Source: an uncultured Clostridia bacterium (GTDB lineage: Bacteria; Bacillota; Clostridia; TANB77; CAG-508). Taken from it: a stretch of DNA of 15,892 nucleotides. This document shows, piece by piece, positions 14,694 to 15,892 of this stretch (positions within the stretch are counted from its first letter, which is position 1; every line of letters starts with the position of its first letter). Where the stretch lies: NCBI GenBank assembly GCA_944388615.1, contig CALXJL010000030.1, positions 1-15,892 on the forward strand, written 5' to 3'. Both the position numbers and the translations under genes were made by a program. Under the pieces are notes generated by a model. That model was given only the letters and a program-made list of their open reading frames with translations. It was not told where the DNA came from and ran no database searches.

Positions 14694-15892
14694 CTATATT
14701 TTTAATCTTAAAGCATTTAATACAACTGTTAAACTACTAATAGTCATTGCAAATGCTGCTATCATTGGATTCATTACAATTCCAAATCCTGTGAATAATC
14801 CACAGGCAATAGGTATCATGCAAATATTATAGAAAAAGGCCCAAAATAGATTTTCTTTTATATTCTTAATTGTTTTTTTGCTAATATCTATTAAATCATT
14901 TATTTTATCTAAATTATCATTCATTAATATTATATTTGCACTATCCATTGCTATATCTGTTCCACTCGAAATAGATACTCCAATATCTGCAGCCACTAAA
15001 CTAACACTATCATTTATTCCATCTCCACACATCATAACTATTCCATTTTGTTTTAATTTCTTTATTTCTTCAGATTTTTGTTTTGGTAGTACATTTGCAA
15101 TAACCTTTTCTATACCTATTTGTTCAGCTATGACTTTTGCTGTATTTTCATTATCTCCTGTAAGCATAACAATATCTATATTTCTACTTTTCAGCTTATT
15201 TATAACTTCAATAACATTATCTTTTAAAACATCTTTAACTCCAATTAATGCAATTATTTCTTTTTTATTTGCGAAAAATAAAATACTATTTCCTTCTTTT
15301 TCTAATTTCAACTCATCATCTTCATTATCAATCTTAATATGATTTTCAATCATTAATTTTTTGTTTCCTATAAAATATTCTTCTCCATTATATTGGGAAG
15401 AAACTCCTAAACCCGGTAATGCCTTAAATTCTGTTATTTTTTCTATTTCTATTTTTCTTCCTTTTGCCTCTTGTACAATTGCTCTTGCGATTGGATGTTC
15501 AGATTTATTTTCTATACTAGCAATAATTTTTAGTATTTCATTTTCTTCTAAATTACTATAATTATATAACTCTGAAACTGTAAGTTTTCCTTTAGTTAAT
15601 GTTCCTGTTTTATCAAAACATATAGTCTTTACTTTATGTGCATTTTCTAAACTCTCACTTGTTTTTATTAATATACCTTTTTTACTTGCATTTCCTGATG
15701 CAATAACTATTGCAAGTGGCGTTGCAAGTCCTAAGCTACATGGACATGCTACTACTAAAATCGTTACAAAAGTATTAATTGCATATGAAATATCTCTTGT
15801 AATAATAAAAAATAAAACAAAAAACACAATAGCTATTCCTATAATTGTAGGGACAAAATAACCACTAATTTTATCTGCAATTTTAGCAATTG
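14694..15892 (-). CDS. copA: Copper-translocating P1B-type ATPase, C-terminal part (5' end outside window)
   Basis: The frame is open to the right edge; about 398 residues are visible, starting at IAKIADKISGYFVPTIIG, so the metal-binding N-terminus and first membrane helices are missing. Hallmarks present are CPC in VVACPCSLGLATP (metal site in the membrane), DKTGTLT (phosphorylated Asp), SEHPIARAI (nucleotide-binding HP motif), LTGDN and MCGDGINDS. The last two helices carry FFYN and MTISS, the residues that define Cu+/Ag+ selectivity in subgroup P1B-1. The protein exports cytoplasmic Cu+. The stop at 14694 is followed closely by the ABC ATPase gene. Confidence 0.95.
   Translation of the reverse strand, partial: IAKIADKISGYFVPTIIGIAIVFFVLFFIITRDISYAINTFVTILVVACPCSLGLATPLAIVIASGNASKKGILIKTSESLENAHKVKTICFDKTGTLTKGKLTVSELYNYSNLEENEILKIIASIENKSEHPIARAIVQEAKGRKIEIEKITEFKALPGLGVSSQYNGEEYFIGNKKLMIENHIKIDNEDDELKLEKEGNSILFFANKKEIIALIGVKDVLKDNVIEVINKLKSRNIDIVMLTGDNENTAKVIAEQIGIEKVIANVLPKQKSEEIKKLKQNGIVMMCGDGINDSVSLVAADIGVSISSGTDIAMDSANIILMNDNLDKINDLIDISKKTIKNIKENLFWAFFYNICMIPIACGLFTGFGIVMNPMIAAFAMTISSLTVVLNALRLKI

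Noticed and set aside
1..15892. CRISPR array, insertion sequence, tRNA or rRNA genes
   Set aside because: I saw no spaced identical repeats, transposase, terminal inverted repeats, cloverleaf pattern or rRNA-like GC-richer stretch in the window.

Overview
The window is about 16 kb of very AT-rich DNA from a low-GC, endospore-forming Firmicute. The likeliest source is an uncultured gut-type member of the Clostridia. The evidence is A/T-rich codons, strong AGGAGG ribosome sites, a YunB/SipL-like sporulation pair, a class B sortase with a BspA-like LRR surface protein, and DUF3791/DUF3990 genes. All recognised genes but one lie on the minus strand, so transcription runs from high to low coordinates.

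Layout from right to left. (1) 14694-15892: the C-terminal part of a Cu+ P1B-ATPase, cut by the window edge. It is followed by an ABC ATPase (13960-14661), a giant coiled-coil FtsX permease (10717-13932) and a permuted papain-fold protein (10115-10684). (2) 7633-10106: an operon of RecU-like resolvase, acyl-ACP thioesterase, maltose/galactoside-type O-acetyltransferase and Ogt, with an extended -10 promoter and a five-codon leader ORF in front. (3) 6617-7633: a small accessory operon of DUF3791 protein, DUF3990 protein (PARP-like ADP-ribosyltransferase motifs) and a 75-residue protein. It looks like a toxin-antitoxin module and has its own promoter and an 8-bp direct repeat. (4) 6152-6586: the only plus-strand gene, an unknown helical protein, ending in a terminator shared with (3). 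(5) 3919-6018: an LRR surface protein with a TPKTG sorting signal, then a class B sortase. (6) 262-3866: DNA polymerase IV behind a consensus promoter, SipL-like SPOCS/LysM protein and YunB, closed by a terminator. (7) 1-161: the start of an unknown gene.

The most striking observation is a recurrent translational anomaly. Three separate genes (thioesterase, O-acetyltransferase, DUF3990) are each interrupted by exactly one +1 frame change. In all three the zero-frame codon at the break is CGG followed by A, and skipping the C (or reading CGGA as one quadruplet) restores the full-length family sequence with Gly at the site. By my manual scan of both strands, no intact gene in the window has an in-frame CGG; every other CGG is out of frame. 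Independent random indels or sequencing errors would not be expected to fall only at in-frame CGGA. I therefore propose that CGG is not read as an ordinary Arg codon in this organism, and that CGGA is decoded with a +1 shift as Gly, for example by a tRNA-Gly with an expanded or G37-bearing UCC anticodon loop. The main alternative is systematic error or genuine triple pseudogenisation. Whole-genome analysis would decide.
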